Shown here: positions 17,619 through 25,062 of the stretch, in pieces
How positions within the stretch are numbered: the stretch's first letter is position 1
Layout of the letters: each line of letters opens with the position of its first letter
NCBI RefSeq assembly: GCF_002214505.1
Contig: NZ_CP015103.1
Coordinates: 124,001-188,000, forward strand
From: Thermococcus siculi
GTDB lineage: Archaea > Methanobacteriota_B > Thermococci > Thermococcales > Thermococcaceae
Length of the DNA: 64,000 bases
Direction: 5' to 3'
The notes under the pieces: generated by a model
Database searches by the model: none
What the model saw: only the letters and a program-made list of their open reading frames with translations
What the model was told of the DNA's origin: nothing
Made by a program: the position numbers and the translations under genes

Positions 17619-18785
17619 ATGAGGAAGGCGGTCATAATTGGTGCCGGAATGGTTCCGGTTGGCGAGCACTGGAAGCTCTCACTTAGGGACATTGCAGTTG
17701 AGGCCCTCCTCAACGCGATGGACGACGCTGGAATCGATAAGGTGGATTCACTCTACGTTGGAAATATGGCGTCCGGCTCCTTCGTCGAGCAAGAGAACCT
17801 CGGTGCGCTCATAGCGGACTGGGCCGGACTCGGGAACATCCCCGCCGTTAAGGTCGAGGCCGCCTGTGCCAGCGGCGGTGCCGCGGTTCAGGAGGGCGCG
17901 AAGGCCGTTCTGAGCGGGCTTGAGGATGTTGTAGCGGTCGTCGGCGTCGAGAAGATGACCGACGCCTGGCCGAGCGACGCAACGAGATACCTCGCCTACG
18001 CCGCCGACGCCGACTGGGAGCTTTTCCACGGCGCGAGCTTCGTGGCTCTGAACGCGCTCATCATGAGGCTCTACATGAAGACCTACGGCTACACCGAGGA
18101 GGATCTGGCGCTGTTCGCGGTCAACGCCCACACCAACGGTGCCAAGAACCCCTACGCGATGTTCAAGCGCCCGATTACTGTTGAGACCGTCATGAAGAGT
18201 CCCTACGTTGCCGACCCGCTCAAGCTCTTCGACGCCTCGCCGGTCTGCGACGGTTCTGCCGCGGTCATCATAACCACCCCCGAGAAGGCCAGGGAGCTGG
18301 GCGTTCCGAAGGAGAAGTGGGTCGAAGTTGCCGGTATGGGAAGGGCGATAGACACCATCAACCTCGCCAACAGGAAGGACTTCCTCACCCTCAAGGCCGC
18401 CAAGGCCGCCGCCGAGAAGGCCTACAAGATGGCGGGAGTAACCGCCAAGGACATCGACTTCTTCGAGGTTCACGACGCGTTCACGGTAATGGCCGCGCTC
18501 AGCCTTGAGGCCCTCGGCGTTGCCGAGAGGGGCAAGGGAGCAATGCTCGCCAAGGAAGGGCAGATAGCGATAGACGCCGACTACCCGATACAGACGATGG
18601 GCGGCCTGAAGAGCCGCGGACACCCGGTTGGAGCAACCGGCGTCTACCAGACCGTCGAGGCCGTTCTCCAGCTCCGCGGAGAAGCGCCGGAAGGAATACA
18701 GGTACCCGACGCCGAGGTCGGCCTGACCCAGAACATAGGTGGAACCGGCTCTAACATAACCGTTAACGTGTTTAGGAGGGTCTGA
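17619..18785 (+). CDS. Acetyl-CoA acetyltransferase (archaeal thiolase)
   Basis: A 388-residue thiolase that makes acetoacetyl-CoA for the neighbouring HMG-CoA synthase. The nucleophilic Cys83 lies in VEAACASGGAAV, with FFEVHDAFTV and SRGHPVGATG near the C-terminus as the His/Cys-region motifs. Archaeal thiolases of this type work in a complex with HMG-CoA synthase and a DUF35 scaffold, passing acetoacetyl-CoA directly. The ATG at 17619 follows GAGGTGG and lies ten bases after the upstream stop; the downstream gene starts immediately afterwards. Confidence 0.94.
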   Translation: MRKAVIIGAGMVPVGEHWKLSLRDIAVEALLNAMDDAGIDKVDSLYVGNMASGSFVEQENLGALIADWAGLGNIPAVKVEAACASGGAAVQEGAKAVLSGLEDVVAVVGVEKMTDAWPSDATRYLAYAADADWELFHGASFVALNALIMRLYMKTYGYTEEDLALFAVNAHTNGAKNPYAMFKRPITVETVMKSPYVADPLKLFDASPVCDGSAAVIITTPEKARELGVPKEKWVEVAGMGRAIDTINLANRKDFLTLKAAKAAAEKAYKMAGVTAKDIDFFEVHDAFTVMAALSLEALGVAERGKGAMLAKEGQIAIDADYPIQTMGGLKSRGHPVGATGVYQTVEAVLQLRGEAPEGIQVPDAEVGLTQNIGGTGSNITVNVFRRV

Positions 18786-18786
18786 A

Positions 18787-19191
18787 ATGGGGAAGCCGAT
18801 GCAGGTTGCAAGGCACTGGAGGCACTTCCGCGAGAAGTACGCCCTCATCGGCGGAAAGTGCGAGAACGGTCATCTGATGTTCCCGAAGAGGGACGTCTGC
18901 CCGGTCTGCGGAAGTAGGAACGTTGAGGAGTACCAGTTCAGCGGGAAGGGCAAGGTTCTCACCTGGACCATCGTCAGGAACCCGCCCAGCGGGATGGAGT
19001 ACTACAAGCCCTATCCGCTCGCTCTGGTGCAGCTCGAGGAGGGGCCGGTCGTCCTTGCCCAGCTGACGGACGTCGACCCGGAAGAGATCGACTTCGGAAT
19101 GGAGGTCGAGATGGTCACCAGGAAGGTCAGGGAGTTCGACGAGGACGGAATAATCCTCTACGCCTACAAGTTCAGGCCTGTGCTCAGGTGA
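18787..19191 (+). CDS. DUF35 OB-fold/zinc-ribbon scaffold of the thiolase-HMGCS complex
   Basis: A 134-residue protein with a rubredoxin-like zinc ribbon (Cys25 in GGKCENGH, Cys38 and Cys41 in CPVCGS) and a C-terminal OB fold (about 55-134). In archaea this protein bridges thiolase and HMG-CoA synthase and helps form a shared CoA-binding site. The gene starts one base after the thiolase stop codon, with GGAGGG inside the end of the thiolase gene as ribosome binding site. The fourth zinc ligand is not certain from sequence; His29 lies close by. Confidence 0.92.
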   Translation: MGKPMQVARHWRHFREKYALIGGKCENGHLMFPKRDVCPVCGSRNVEEYQFSGKGKVLTWTIVRNPPSGMEYYKPYPLALVQLEEGPVVLAQLTDVDPEEIDFGMEVEMVTRKVREFDEDGIILYAYKFRPVLR

Positions 19192-19286
19192 GCACGGCTA
19201 CTTCCCTTCTCTTTTTGACTATGGCATTCCAAAAGGGACAATGGTATCCAAAAATGCGAACACCAAAACAGAATGATCGAAGGCCC

Positions 19287-19538
19287 TCAGGCCTTCTCGA
19301 TCCTCATCCTGTCCCCGTTCTCGAACTCCATCTCGAGCTTTCCGCGCTGCATTCTGACCTTCACTCCGTCAACGGTGGCCTCTATTTTTCCGTCCGCTGG
19401 CTCGACGCCGAGCATCTCGGCTATCTCTTCCACGCTCTTCAGCGAGCCGTTCATCGTAGTTTCGAGAGTCTCCCCCTCGCTCTCTATGACGACGCGAACC
19501 CTTCCCTTTCCTTCCCGTATGAAGCTCTCCTCCTTCAT
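19287..19538 (-). CDS. Small hypothetical acidic protein
   Basis: An 83-residue soluble protein I do not recognise. It shows a beta-rich start (GKGRVRVVIESEGETLETTMNG), a short helix (SVEEIAEMLGV) and another beta stretch (IEATVDGVKVRMQRGKLEMEF). The ATG at 19538 is chosen because GGTGAGTGG stands before it; the open frame extends 18 codons further without a ribosome binding site. It lies convergent to the DUF35 gene. No function is assigned. Confidence 0.6.
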   Translation of the reverse strand: MKEESFIREGKGRVRVVIESEGETLETTMNGSLKSVEEIAEMLGVEPADGKIEATVDGVKVRMQRGKLEMEFENGDRMRIEKA

Positions 19539-19592
19539 CCCACTCACCTTCTCCGGCTGGGGCGGTTTTATGCACGGCATTTTCCCACCCAT

Positions 19593-20096
19593 TCAATTTT
19601 TTCCTGAACTGTTATCACCCTTTCGCACGTCCTTCACCATGCGCACCCATATGCCACTCTGGCCGACGCGCCTGAAGCCGTAGCCTTCGTAGAACCTCGC
19701 CGCACCCTCGTTCTTCTCTCCGACCCACAGCTCTATCCTGTCGTTTTGTTTTGCCAAGTATTCAAGGCACTTCTCCATCAGCCTGTGCCCTATCCCGTGC
19801 CCCTGGAAGCGCTTGTCGACCGCGAACTCGTGGACGGCCCCGACAACCCTGCCCTCGTACTTGCTGTACCAGTCGCTGTCGCAGACTATGAAGCCCGCGA
19901 TCTCGTCGCCGACCTTCGCCACGAAGAAGCCGTCTTTAGCTTTGTTCCAGCACCACCTAAGGTAGCGCTTCGCGTAGCTCTCTCCCTCGCCGCCGTACTC
20001 GCGCATTCCCTCGTAGGCGTTCATGTATATCTCTATCAGCCGCTCAAGGGTCTCCTGATCGAGTTCCTTAAGGCGCTCTATCTTAACCTCCACCAT
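19593..20096 (-). CDS. GNAT-family N-acetyltransferase
   Basis: A 167-residue GNAT protein. The acetyl-CoA binding motif A is VHEFAVDKRFQGHGIGHRLMEKCLEYL (fits the R/Q-x-x-G-x-G/A pattern as RFQGHGIG near residue 99), and motif B is ARFYEGYGFRRVG near residue 140. The family acetylates protein N-termini or small amines; the substrate is unknown. A minus-strand TATA box (ttttaaac, about 20118-20126) lies just before the ATG, so the leader is short or absent. The start region is divergent from the aMBF1 gene. Confidence 0.82.
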   Translation of the reverse strand: MVEVKIERLKELDQETLERLIEIYMNAYEGMREYGGEGESYAKRYLRWCWNKAKDGFFVAKVGDEIAGFIVCDSDWYSKYEGRVVGAVHEFAVDKRFQGHGIGHRLMEKCLEYLAKQNDRIELWVGEKNEGAARFYEGYGFRRVGQSGIWVRMVKDVRKGDNSSGKN

Positions 20097-20166
20097 CAAC
20101 CTAAGCTTATCGTGGGGTTTAAAAAGCCTGACTCCGAGCCTTAAGTGGAGCCAGAAGGTGATTGAG

Positions 20167-20709
20167 ATGGGAAAGGCCAAGCCCAAGTACTGCGAGATAT
20201 GTGGCGCACCGATAAGAGGACCCGGTCACAGGATAAGGCTCGAGGGTGCTGAAGTTCTCGTCTGCGACCGCTGTTACGAGAAATACGGTGGCAAAAAGCC
20301 GGGAACGTTCAGCATAATGCCAACGGGCAGGCAGCCCACGAGGAGGACATACTCGAGGCCATCAAGACCCAGACCTGCCCCGAAGCCGAGAACCGAGAGA
20401 CCGCTCTACACGGAGGAAATTGTGGAAGACTACGCGGAGAGGGTCTACCATGCGATACAGCGTTCAAAGAAGAGCTACCAGGAGCTAGCCCAGGAGATAG
20501 GCCTGTCCATGAACGACCTCCGCGCAATAGCCCACGGCCACCGCGAGCCAACCATAAAGGAGGCAAGGAAACTGGAGAAGTACTTCAAGATAAAGCTCAT
20601 CGAGACTGCGGGGGAGGGGCTGGTCGAGAAGAAGACGATCCCGAGGGACTACGAGCCAACACTGGGGGACATAGCCAACATCAAGATCAAGAAGCGGAAA
20701 AAGAAGTGA
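20167..20709 (+). CDS. Archaeal multiprotein bridging factor aMBF1
   Basis: A 180-residue protein with an N-terminal zinc ribbon (Cys9, Cys12, Cys33, Cys36), a basic proline-rich linker (about 55-80) and a C-terminal helix-turn-helix (about 92-150, with QELAQEIGLSMNDLRAIAHG). Archaeal MBF1 associates with ribosomes and is thought to act in translation, whereas the eukaryotic homologue is a coactivator. The ATG at 20167 follows AAGGTGA; an in-frame GTG three codons earlier is less likely. The C-terminal tail IKIKKRKKK is strongly basic. Confidence 0.92.
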   Translation: MGKAKPKYCEICGAPIRGPGHRIRLEGAEVLVCDRCYEKYGGKKPGTFSIMPTGRQPTRRTYSRPSRPRPAPKPRTERPLYTEEIVEDYAERVYHAIQRSKKSYQELAQEIGLSMNDLRAIAHGHREPTIKEARKLEKYFKIKLIETAGEGLVEKKTIPRDYEPTLGDIANIKIKKRKKK

Positions 20710-21126
20710 TCAGAATCCCTCTGATTCTTCCTCCTCTTCCTCGCGCTTTTTCTTGAGTTCCTCTGCCTTCGTTCTCTTCGGAGAGTGGAAGCCGCGCAGC
20801 TTTTCAAAGGTCTTCCAGAGGCGCATCAGCTCCTCCCATACCTCCGTGTCCGGCGGGACGACGAGGACGTGGGCCGGCGGATGTATGTCGGTCAGCCTGC
20901 CGATGGCCTTCGCTGGCGGCAGGTCTATCTGCGCTACGACGTGCGCCTTAAAGCGTTTCCTGGGCTTCTCGCCGCTGATATGCTCGAAGGCCCAGTCCGA
21001 GAGGGCGGGGGGTATTATCCTTGGGTCTCCACGTATCTTCATACCCCCGTAGCGAACTAGATCGGCAAGCGCTATGCTCGCCTTCTGGAAGTTGTCGGTT
21101 CTCACCAAAACGATCGTGTTTCTCAT
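20710..21126 (-). CDS. DUF356-family protein
   Basis: A 138-residue protein. The N-terminal 95 residues match my memory of DUF356, an archaeal family of unknown function (MRNTIVLVRTDNFQKASIALADL; PRIIPPALSDWAFEHISG; HPPAHVLVVPPDTEVWEELMRL). The last 30 residues form a charged Lys/Glu tail. There is no membrane segment. The stop abuts the convergent aMBF1 stop exactly. The function is unknown. Confidence 0.7.
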   Translation of the reverse strand: MRNTIVLVRTDNFQKASIALADLVRYGGMKIRGDPRIIPPALSDWAFEHISGEKPRKRFKAHVVAQIDLPPAKAIGRLTDIHPPAHVLVVPPDTEVWEELMRLWKTFEKLRGFHSPKRTKAEELKKKREEEEEESEGF

Positions 21127-21189
21127 GGTCTCACCGAGGTTAACTGAACGGGAGGGCTTTTAAACCTTCCCAGATTTTAGTAACCAAAA

Positions 21190-21215
21190 TTTTTAAAAAC
21201 TGGTGGTTTTTAAAA
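21190..21215 (+). promoter_or_regulatory. Inverted-repeat promoter upstream of the SDH-type protease
   Basis: TTTTAAAAAC (21191-21200) and GTTTTTAAAA (21206-21215) form an inverted repeat around tggtg. The right arm doubles as a TATA box, predicting a start near 21237. The symmetry suggests operator control of this promoter, or two overlapping TATA boxes. Confidence 0.45.
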
Positions 21216-21237
21216 TTACTGAGGTGCGAAACCTGAG

Positions 21238-21333
21238 GTGGGTGCAGTGCATCTGAATAGTAGACACATTGAGATGCTCCACGAACTAGGCCTCACCGGG
21301 GCCGGTAAGGTCTCCTTGAAGCGGTATATGTGA
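21238..21333 (+). CDS. Possible leader mini-gene, 31 codons
   Basis: An open frame GTG to TGA encodes 31 residues, including SRHIEMLHELGLTGAGKVSL. The predicted transcription start lies almost on its GTG, which would make it leaderless. Its stop TGA is followed directly by the GGTGA site of the protease gene, so it could couple translation. The peptide slightly resembles the helix start of TrmB-like regulators and may be a gene remnant instead. The evidence is positional only. Confidence 0.25.
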   Translation: MGAVHLNSRHIEMLHELGLTGAGKVSLKRYM

Positions 21334-21342
21334 GGTGATAGC

Positions 21343-22185
21343 ATGGAGGGCGCCGCGGGATTTTGGAGTTCAATGTTCTGGCTCCTATTCTTCCTCTATC
21401 TGTTGCTCTGGCCCCAGATGCAGTACAGGAGCCTCCAACTGGCCAGGGCAAAGCTCCTAAGGAGACTCTCAGAAAAGCGCGGCTCAACGGTAATAACGCT
21501 GATCCACAGACAGGAGAGCATCGGCCTCTTTGGAATACCATTCTACAAGTTCATAAGCGTGGAGGACAGCGAGGAGGTTCTCAGGGCGATAAGGAGCGCG
21601 CCAAAGGACAAGCCGATCGATCTAATAATCCACACGCCCGGTGGACTGGTTCTGGCTGCAACCCAGATAGCAAAGGCCCTCCACGACCACCCTGCGGAAA
21701 CCAGGGTTATAGTCCCGCACTACGCGATGAGCGGCGGAACGCTGATAGCTCTAGCGGCTGATAAGATAATAATGGATCCGCATGCAGTCCTCGGACCGGT
21801 CGACCCCCAGCTCGGGCAGTATCCGGGGCCGAGTATAGTGAGGGCCGTTGAAAAGAAGGGCGTCGAGAATGTGGACGACCAGACCCTCATCCTTGCAGAC
21901 GTTGCCGAGAAGGCCATAAAGCAGGTCAGGGACTTCGTCTACAGCATTCTCAAAGACAAGTACGGCGAAGAGAAGGCCAAAGAGCTGGCTCAGATTCTAA
22001 CGGAGGGCAGGTGGACCCACGACTACCCGATAACCTACGAGCACGCCAAGGAGCTGGGACTTCACGTTGAGACCGACGTTCCAGAGGAAGTCTACGCCCT
22101 CATGGAGCTATACAAGCAGCCGATGAAGCAGAGGGGAACCGTCGAGTTCATGCCCTACCCGGTAAAGCAGGAGAACCACCGCTGA
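21343..22185 (+). CDS. Membrane-anchored ClpP-fold serine protease (SDH/SppA-like)
   Basis: A 280-residue protein with one N-terminal membrane helix (about residues 8-24) and a ClpP-fold domain of the serine dehydrogenase proteinase family. HTPGG (97-101) forms the oxyanion region, and Ser130 in HYAMSGGTLIALAADKI is the likely nucleophile; ILGPVDPQLG-like VLGPVDPQLG follows. Such proteins degrade membrane proteins or signal peptides. The ATG at 21343 follows GGTGA. The upstream region carries an inverted-repeat promoter and a possible mini-gene. The exact substrate is unknown. Confidence 0.85.
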   Translation: MEGAAGFWSSMFWLLFFLYLLLWPQMQYRSLQLARAKLLRRLSEKRGSTVITLIHRQESIGLFGIPFYKFISVEDSEEVLRAIRSAPKDKPIDLIIHTPGGLVLAATQIAKALHDHPAETRVIVPHYAMSGGTLIALAADKIIMDPHAVLGPVDPQLGQYPGPSIVRAVEKKGVENVDDQTLILADVAEKAIKQVRDFVYSILKDKYGEEKAKELAQILTEGRWTHDYPITYEHAKELGLHVETDVPEEVYALMELYKQPMKQRGTVEFMPYPVKQENHR

Positions 22186-22291
22186 ACCATTTCACCTTAC
22201 TCTTCTTTTTGCCCCGGAACCTAAACCTTTAAAAACTCATGCGGCATCATTTATAAAGGGTTTTTAAACCCACCATCCGGAGGTGTAAGCC

Positions 22292-22864
22292 TTGGTCGAT
22301 ATGAGCAATGTAAAGCTCAGGATTGAGAACATCGTCGCTTCTGTTGATTTGTTTACGCAGCTCAACCTCGAGAAAGTCATTGAAATCTGCCCGAACTCCA
22401 AGTACAACCCCGAGGAGTTCCCGGGCATAATCTGCCGCTTCGAGGAGCCGAAGGTCGCCCTTCTGATCTTCAGTTCCGGAAAGCTAGTTGTTACCGGCGC
22501 CAAGAGCGTCGAGGACATCGAGAGGGCCGTTAACAAGCTCATCCAGATGTTGAAGAAGATAGGTGCAAAATTTGGAAGAGCGCCCCAGATCGACATCCAG
22601 AACATGGTCTTCAGCGGCGACATCGGCATGGAGTTCAACCTCGATGCGGTTGCTTTGAGCCTGCCCAACTGTGAGTACGAGCCGGAGCAGTTCCCCGGCG
22701 TCATATACCGCGTCAAGGAGCCGAGGGCGGTCATACTGCTCTTCTCGTCCGGAAAGATAGTCTGCTCTGGTGCAAAGAGCGAGCACGACGCCTGGGAAGC
22801 GGTCAAGAAACTCCTCCGCGAGCTGGAGAAATACGGTCTCATCGAGGAAGAGGAAGAATGGTGA
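22292..22864 (+). CDS. tbp: TATA-box-binding protein
   Basis: A 190-residue general transcription factor that binds TATA boxes and recruits TFB. The two imperfect repeats are visible: [16 protein letters not shown] to [15 protein letters not shown] and [16 protein letters not shown] to [15 protein letters not shown]. The C-terminus ends in an acidic EEEEEW tail, typical of Thermococcales. The start is a TTG at 22292: GGAGGTG stands six bases before it, and MVDMS matches the Pyrococcus protein start. A TATA box (catttataaag) lies near 22248-22258. The stop overlaps a hairpin at the next gene's start. Confidence 0.97.
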   Translation: MVDMSNVKLRIENIVASVDLFTQLNLEKVIEICPNSKYNPEEFPGIICRFEEPKVALLIFSSGKLVVTGAKSVEDIERAVNKLIQMLKKIGAKFGRAPQIDIQNMVFSGDIGMEFNLDAVALSLPNCEYEPEQFPGVIYRVKEPRAVILLFSSGKIVCSGAKSEHDAWEAVKKLLRELEKYGLIEEEEEW

Positions 22865-22879
22865 AGGCCCTTGGCCTTC
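22863..22879 (+). promoter_or_regulatory. Hairpin covering the next gene's start codon
   Basis: GAAGGCC-ctt-GGCCTTC is a perfect 7-bp hairpin at the TBP stop codon. It encloses the TTG start (22871-22873) of the deacetylase-fold gene, so the mRNA may mask that start unless TBP is translated. Confidence 0.45.
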
Positions 22880-23875
22880 TCGGTTATCTATTCTCCAACT
22901 TTTCTCGAACACAGGCCATCCGGCTACCATCCCGAGAATCCAGAGAGGCTTTTGAAGGCAGTTGAGGGCCTGAAGAATGCTGGACTCTGGGAGAACGTTC
23001 TGGAACCGGAACCCGTTCCTGAGGAAGAACTGCTGAAGGTTCATTCAAAGGAGTACGTTGAACTCGTGAAAAACTCCAGCAGCGGCTTTAAATACATAGA
23101 CCCCGACACCTACGTTTCTCCCGGCACGTGGCATGCGGCTTTGAGGGCATTTGGGGCGGCCAGAAAAGCTGTAGAACTCGCGCTTGAGGAAAAAGGACTG
23201 TATCTGGCCCTCGTGAGGCCACCCGGTCATCACGCCGGAAAATCTGGAAGGGCATTCAGCGCGCCAACCCTGGGCTTCTGCATATTCAACAACGCGGCCT
23301 ACGCGGCGAAGGTGGCGGAGGAAAGAACCGGAAGGATTCTCGTCATCGACTTCGACGCACACCACGGCAATGGAACCCAGGAGATACTCTGGAAAGACCC
23401 AAAAGCCGTTCACATAGACCTCCACGAGCGGGACATCTATCCCGGGAGCGGCTACGAGCACGAGATTGGGGGCAAAGGCGCTGAGGGAACGAAGGTGAAC
23501 CTTCCGATGCCCCACTATGCAACGGACGATGACTACATCTTCGCCTGGAACGAGGTCGTTCTGCCGGTAATTGGGGAGTTCAAACCGAAGCTCATAGTCA
23601 TCTCCGCAGGCTTCGACGGATTTCACGGGGAGAACCTGACGACGCTCAGGTTGAGTGAACTCTTTTTCGAGCACGCCGGTGCGACCCTCTCGGATTATCC
23701 CCTCGCGGTGATCTTCGAGGGCGGCTATTCGATGGGGCTTGAAAGGGGCCTGCCGGCCTTTGCCAAGGGCTATCTGTCCGGAAAGGCAGGAGAACTTACG
23801 GTTAGGCCATCGTATGAGGCTCTGAAGGTTGTGGAGCGCGTGAGGGAAATCCACGGGGAGTGGTGGGAGCTGTAG
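22871..23875 (+). CDS. Histone-deacetylase-fold amidohydrolase
   Basis: A 334-residue member of the arginase/deacetylase superfamily (HDAC/acetylpolyamine amidohydrolase-like). The tandem active-site histidines are His120-His121 in RPPGHHAG, and the zinc site includes Asp162 and His164 in VIDFDAHHGNGTQ, with SAGFDGFHGE near residue 255. Archaeal members may deacylate polyamines or protein lysines such as Alba. The start is a TTG at 22871 inside a hairpin; no better start exists before conserved residues IYSPTFLEH. It is coupled to TBP with six bases between stop and start. The substrate is unproven. Confidence 0.87.
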   Translation: MAFSVIYSPTFLEHRPSGYHPENPERLLKAVEGLKNAGLWENVLEPEPVPEEELLKVHSKEYVELVKNSSSGFKYIDPDTYVSPGTWHAALRAFGAARKAVELALEEKGLYLALVRPPGHHAGKSGRAFSAPTLGFCIFNNAAYAAKVAEERTGRILVIDFDAHHGNGTQEILWKDPKAVHIDLHERDIYPGSGYEHEIGGKGAEGTKVNLPMPHYATDDDYIFAWNEVVLPVIGEFKPKLIVISAGFDGFHGENLTTLRLSELFFEHAGATLSDYPLAVIFEGGYSMGLERGLPAFAKGYLSGKAGELTVRPSYEALKVVERVREIHGEWWEL

Positions 23876-23910
23876 CTTACCCAGGGGTAAGTAACTTACC
23901 GGAGGGTAAG
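23876..23910. repeat. 35-bp paired palindrome, copy 1 (3' side of ATPase gene)
   Basis: Two CTTACC-spacer-GGTAAG palindromes stand in tandem, joined by TAA. Copy 1 begins one base after the deacetylase-fold stop codon and contains the stop codon of the ATPase gene (23896-23898 on the minus strand). It matches copy 2 at 29 of 35 positions in direct orientation; being near-palindromic it also matches in inverse. Confidence 0.85.
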
Positions 23911-25002
23911 TTGGAGTCCCCTTATGGCCTCCTGGACAACCGGATCCGGCAGGATATATTTCCTGCCTTTCTTTTCAAGGTAGCCGTACTTCACGAGGTT
24001 ATTAAGCAGATTTGAGAACTTTGCGTCGTTTATTGGCCCACCTTTGAACTCAACGTACTCCTTTATCGTGCTCCACGTCTCGTTGCCCATCGCCACCGCC
24101 CTGAGGATGATGCCGTATCTCCTACTGTAAGCGAGAAGCGTGGAGAGTTCCTCGCGGACGAGAGCCTGAGCCCTGTTGAAAAGTTCTTCGAGTGCCTCAT
24201 TCTCGGAGAGCTTCCGCACTCCCCTCAAATAGCCGTACATCGTCAGCCAGCCCACGATTCCATCAAGCCTATCAACGGCGCGCTCTATCTCCAATTCGTC
24301 CACAGCCATTCCAAGCTCGCCGAAGCCCTTTTGGAGGAAGTTGATGCTTTCATCCCTCCCGAACCTCTCGAGCACTATCTCTCCGGCATATCGGCCAAAG
24401 AGGGGCTTTTTGGGGTTCTCAAGGCCAAGGAAGTCGTGGAGCGTCCCAATTTCGGAGCCGGTGAGGACAAAGGTAAGGTTTGGGAGGTTATCAACGGCGT
24501 ATGCAATCAGGCCGTCGTACTGAATCCCGGAGAGCCTCAGATACTGGGCCTCGTCGAAGGCAAGTATAGCCCTCGTCCCCTCCTTCTCTGCCCAAAGGTT
24601 TATTTTCTCCAATATCTCGGCCAGGTCGGGCCTACTTTCAAATTCCACCTGAAATCCGGAGATTTTCAGCCCTTTTACGCTGCTCAGGACTTTTTCAAGC
24701 CTAAGTCTGAGGGCTTTGCTGGACGATATGGTTGAGAGCAATGAACCCAGGATTCTTCTCGCCAGAATCTCCTGGGGTATCGAGCCGTGGGTGAAGTACA
24801 GGGAGCGGACGTCGATCTTTGCATATGGCATGCCTGACTCAGTAAGGGCTACGTTGAGGAGGGAGCTCTTCCCGAGACGTCTGATGCCGAGGAGGAGAAC
24901 CATCCTTTCACCGAGATCTATGGCGCTCTGGAACTCCTGGAGTTCCCTTTCGCGATCATACAAATCCTCGCGCCGGCTCTTTGGCTGAAGGTCGAATAGC
25001 AA
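23896..25002 (-). CDS. Archaeal STAND-type ATPase with C-terminal winged helix
   Basis: A 368-residue protein of the archaeal ATPase family (PF01637). RRLGKSS (41-47) is the Walker A motif and ILAFDEAQYL (about 146-155, Asp150-Glu151) the Walker B. The C-terminal 90 residues (AVAMGNETWSTIKEYVEFKGG, then NLLNNLVKYGYLEKKGRKYIL) look like a winged helix that could bind DNA. The TTG start at 25002 directly abuts repeat copy 2, and the stop lies inside copy 1. The family is greatly expanded in Thermococcales, and its roles are mostly unknown. It lies downstream of the McrBC-type genes on the same strand. Confidence 0.8.
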   Translation of the reverse strand: MLFDLQPKSRREDLYDRERELQEFQSAIDLGERMVLLLGIRRLGKSSLLNVALTESGMPYAKIDVRSLYFTHGSIPQEILARRILGSLLSTISSSKALRLRLEKVLSSVKGLKISGFQVEFESRPDLAEILEKINLWAEKEGTRAILAFDEAQYLRLSGIQYDGLIAYAVDNLPNLTFVLTGSEIGTLHDFLGLENPKKPLFGRYAGEIVLERFGRDESINFLQKGFGELGMAVDELEIERAVDRLDGIVGWLTMYGYLRGVRKLSENEALEELFNRAQALVREELSTLLAYSRRYGIILRAVAMGNETWSTIKEYVEFKGGPINDAKFSNLLNNLVKYGYLEKKGRKYILPDPVVQEAIRGLQLTLR

Positions 25003-25037
25003 CTTACCCCACCGTAAGTAACTTACCCGGGGGTAAG
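25003..25037. repeat. 35-bp paired palindrome, copy 2 (5' side of ATPase gene)
   Basis: The second copy of the double CTTACC-spacer-GGTAAG palindrome. It lies between the ATPase TTG start and a minus-strand TATA box, so it covers the predicted transcription start and leader. The ribosome binding site (ggtgggg) is part of the repeat. Confidence 0.85.
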
Positions 25038-25046
25038 TTATAAGGG
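25037..25046 (-). promoter_or_regulatory. TATA box of the ATPase gene
   Basis: Read on the minus strand, cttataac stands directly before the palindrome repeat. It predicts transcription starting near 25015, within the repeat, a usual place for a repressor operator. Confidence 0.5.
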
Positions 25047-25062
25047 TTTCGAAAACGGGAAA

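Noticed and set aside
17748-18848. A minus-strand open frame opposite the thiolase gene
   Set aside because: It is antisense to a conserved thiolase, has no plausible start signal and no recognisable domain.
23876-25037. Classical insertion sequence at the ATPase gene
   Set aside because: The repeats flank only an ATPase with no transposase or resolvase, and no target duplication is visible; the repeats themselves are kept as a finding.
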